DNA from: Holophagae bacterium
GTDB taxonomy: Bacteria > Acidobacteriota > Thermoanaerobaculia > Thermoanaerobaculales > Sulfomarinibacteraceae
Length of the DNA stretch: 8,503 nt
Assembly (NCBI GenBank): GCA_030609785.1
Contig: JAUWTC010000079.1
Coordinates: forward strand, 1-8,503
Direction of reading: 5' to 3'
Below are positions 7,948-8,503 of the stretch, one piece after another (within the stretch, counting starts at the first letter, position 1; each line of letters starts with the position of its first letter). The position numbers and the translations under genes were made by a program. The notes under the pieces are model-generated. The model made no database searches. It was not told the DNA's origin and saw only the letters and a program-made list of their open reading frames with translations.

Positions 7948-8463
7948 ATGAAACTGACGATTCTGACGACCGGTGGCACGATCGACAAGACCTACAACGA
8001 GTTTGACGGCAGTCTGAGCAACGCTCGGTCGGTATTGGACACGATACTCGGCAGTCTGCGCTTGCCTGACGTCTTCATTCGCCTGGAAGCCGTGATGTCC
8101 AAAGACTCTCTCGATATGGACGATCAGGACCGGGAACGCATTCTCCATGCCGTTCACTCCGCGCTGCCGACCTCCGATGCGGTCATTGTCGTCCACGGGA
8201 CGGACACTCTGTCGAAAACGGGGAATATCCTGCACCAAAAACTCGAAAATCTCGAGCATCCGGTGATTCTGACCGGCGCCATGCGACCCTACGAGTTCCG
8301 TGACACCGACGCCTTGCAGAACGTGACGGAGGCCTTGCTTGCGGCCCGGTTGTTGCCCCCCGGCGTATACGTCGCCATGCACAATAGGGTGCTGACCTTC
8401 CCCGGAGTCTTCAAGGACCGCCAGGCACTGACGTTTCGGCCCAAAGCCGAGGGGGAGAAATAA
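7948..8463 (+). CDS. single-domain asparaginase-type amidohydrolase (N-terminal domain only)
   Basis: The 171-aa protein matches only the N-terminal catalytic domain of L-asparaginases, which are normally about 320-350 aa. Residues that align with E. coli asparaginase II are present: Thr11 in TTGGTID (nucleophile Thr12), a nearby Tyr16, Ser51 in MSKDS (Ser58), Thr85-Asp86 in VVHGTDTL (Thr89-Asp90) and Lys156 in VFKDR (Lys162), with LTGAMRP at 108-114. The missing C-terminal domain normally completes the active site from a neighbouring subunit. The ATG at 7948 is chosen for GGAGG four bases upstream and because similarity begins at residue 1. The open frame upstream to 7837 lies partly in the repeat. 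The gene ends in a clean TAA with a REP-like palindrome just after it, so it looks like a genuine short form and not a clipped gene. Whether it hydrolyses asparagine is unknown. Confidence 0.88.
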   Translation: MKLTILTTGGTIDKTYNEFDGSLSNARSVLDTILGSLRLPDVFIRLEAVMSKDSLDMDDQDRERILHAVHSALPTSDAVIVVHGTDTLSKTGNILHQKLENLEHPVILTGAMRPYEFRDTDALQNVTEALLAARLLPPGVYVAMHNRVLTFPGVFKDRQALTFRPKAEGEK

Positions 8464-8470
8464 AGGGGCC

Positions 8471-8497
8471 GGGCGGCCACGGGGGGCCGCCCCTACA
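8471..8497 (+). repeat. REP-like palindrome, copy R3
   Basis: GGGCGGCC (8471-8478), loop ACGGGG and GGCCGCCC (8485-8492) form a perfect 8-bp hairpin, followed by CTACA as in R1. Compared with R1, the fourth base pair changes from T-A to C-G in both arms. It starts 8 bases after the asparaginase-type stop codon and could also act in transcript ending. A partner copy may lie beyond the window. Confidence 0.75.
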
Positions 8498-8503
8498 GAA
8501 TAT

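Overview
The window is a piece of bacterial chromosome of moderately high GC. It comes from a Gram-negative with a KDO-type lipopolysaccharide, because it carries kdsB, kdsA and kdsD. I cannot name the lineage. Many of the gaps between genes hold palindromic or short-word repeats, which would fit large-genome groups such as deltaproteobacteria-like or Acidobacteriota-like organisms, but this is only a guess.

Layout. At 1-411 is the 3' part of an RsmC/RlmG-type rRNA guanine-N2 methyltransferase. Facing it on the minus strand are a two-domain VOC (glyoxalase-fold) protein (578-1360) and, upstream of that, a TetR/AcrR regulator (about 1502-2059). The regulator is divergent from kdsB. The plus-strand core is kdsB (2247-3026), pyrG (3031-4704), kdsA (4871-5701) and kdsD (5701-6660). 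These supply arabinose-5-P (KdsD), condense it with PEP to KDO-8-P (KdsA), provide CTP (PyrG) and activate KDO as CMP-KDO (KdsB). The phosphatase step (kdsC) is not in the window. kdsB-pyrG and kdsA-kdsD are tightly coupled pairs. Between the pairs lie an intrinsic terminator, whose loop contains the pyrG stop codon, and a two-palindrome REP-like unit.

Downstream of kdsD the sequence changes character. Two copies of a roughly 270-nt structured repeat (6699-6965, and 7610-7883 inverted) bracket an A/T-richer stretch of about 640 bp. That stretch contains a membrane-protein reading frame broken by one in-frame TAG. After it comes a short, single-domain asparaginase-type gene (7948-8463), followed by another REP-like palindrome at the window end.

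The strongest candidate for something undescribed is the inverted pair of structured elements. Both copies keep a 20-bp stem with G-U pairs, a 12-16 bp stem and a terminal hairpin, while the loop sequences diverge. That pattern suggests a selected structure, either RNA or hairpin DNA. Second are the two 12-bp ACAAGYGTTTGT sites in the tetR-kdsB gap, which may be operators of the TetR protein.
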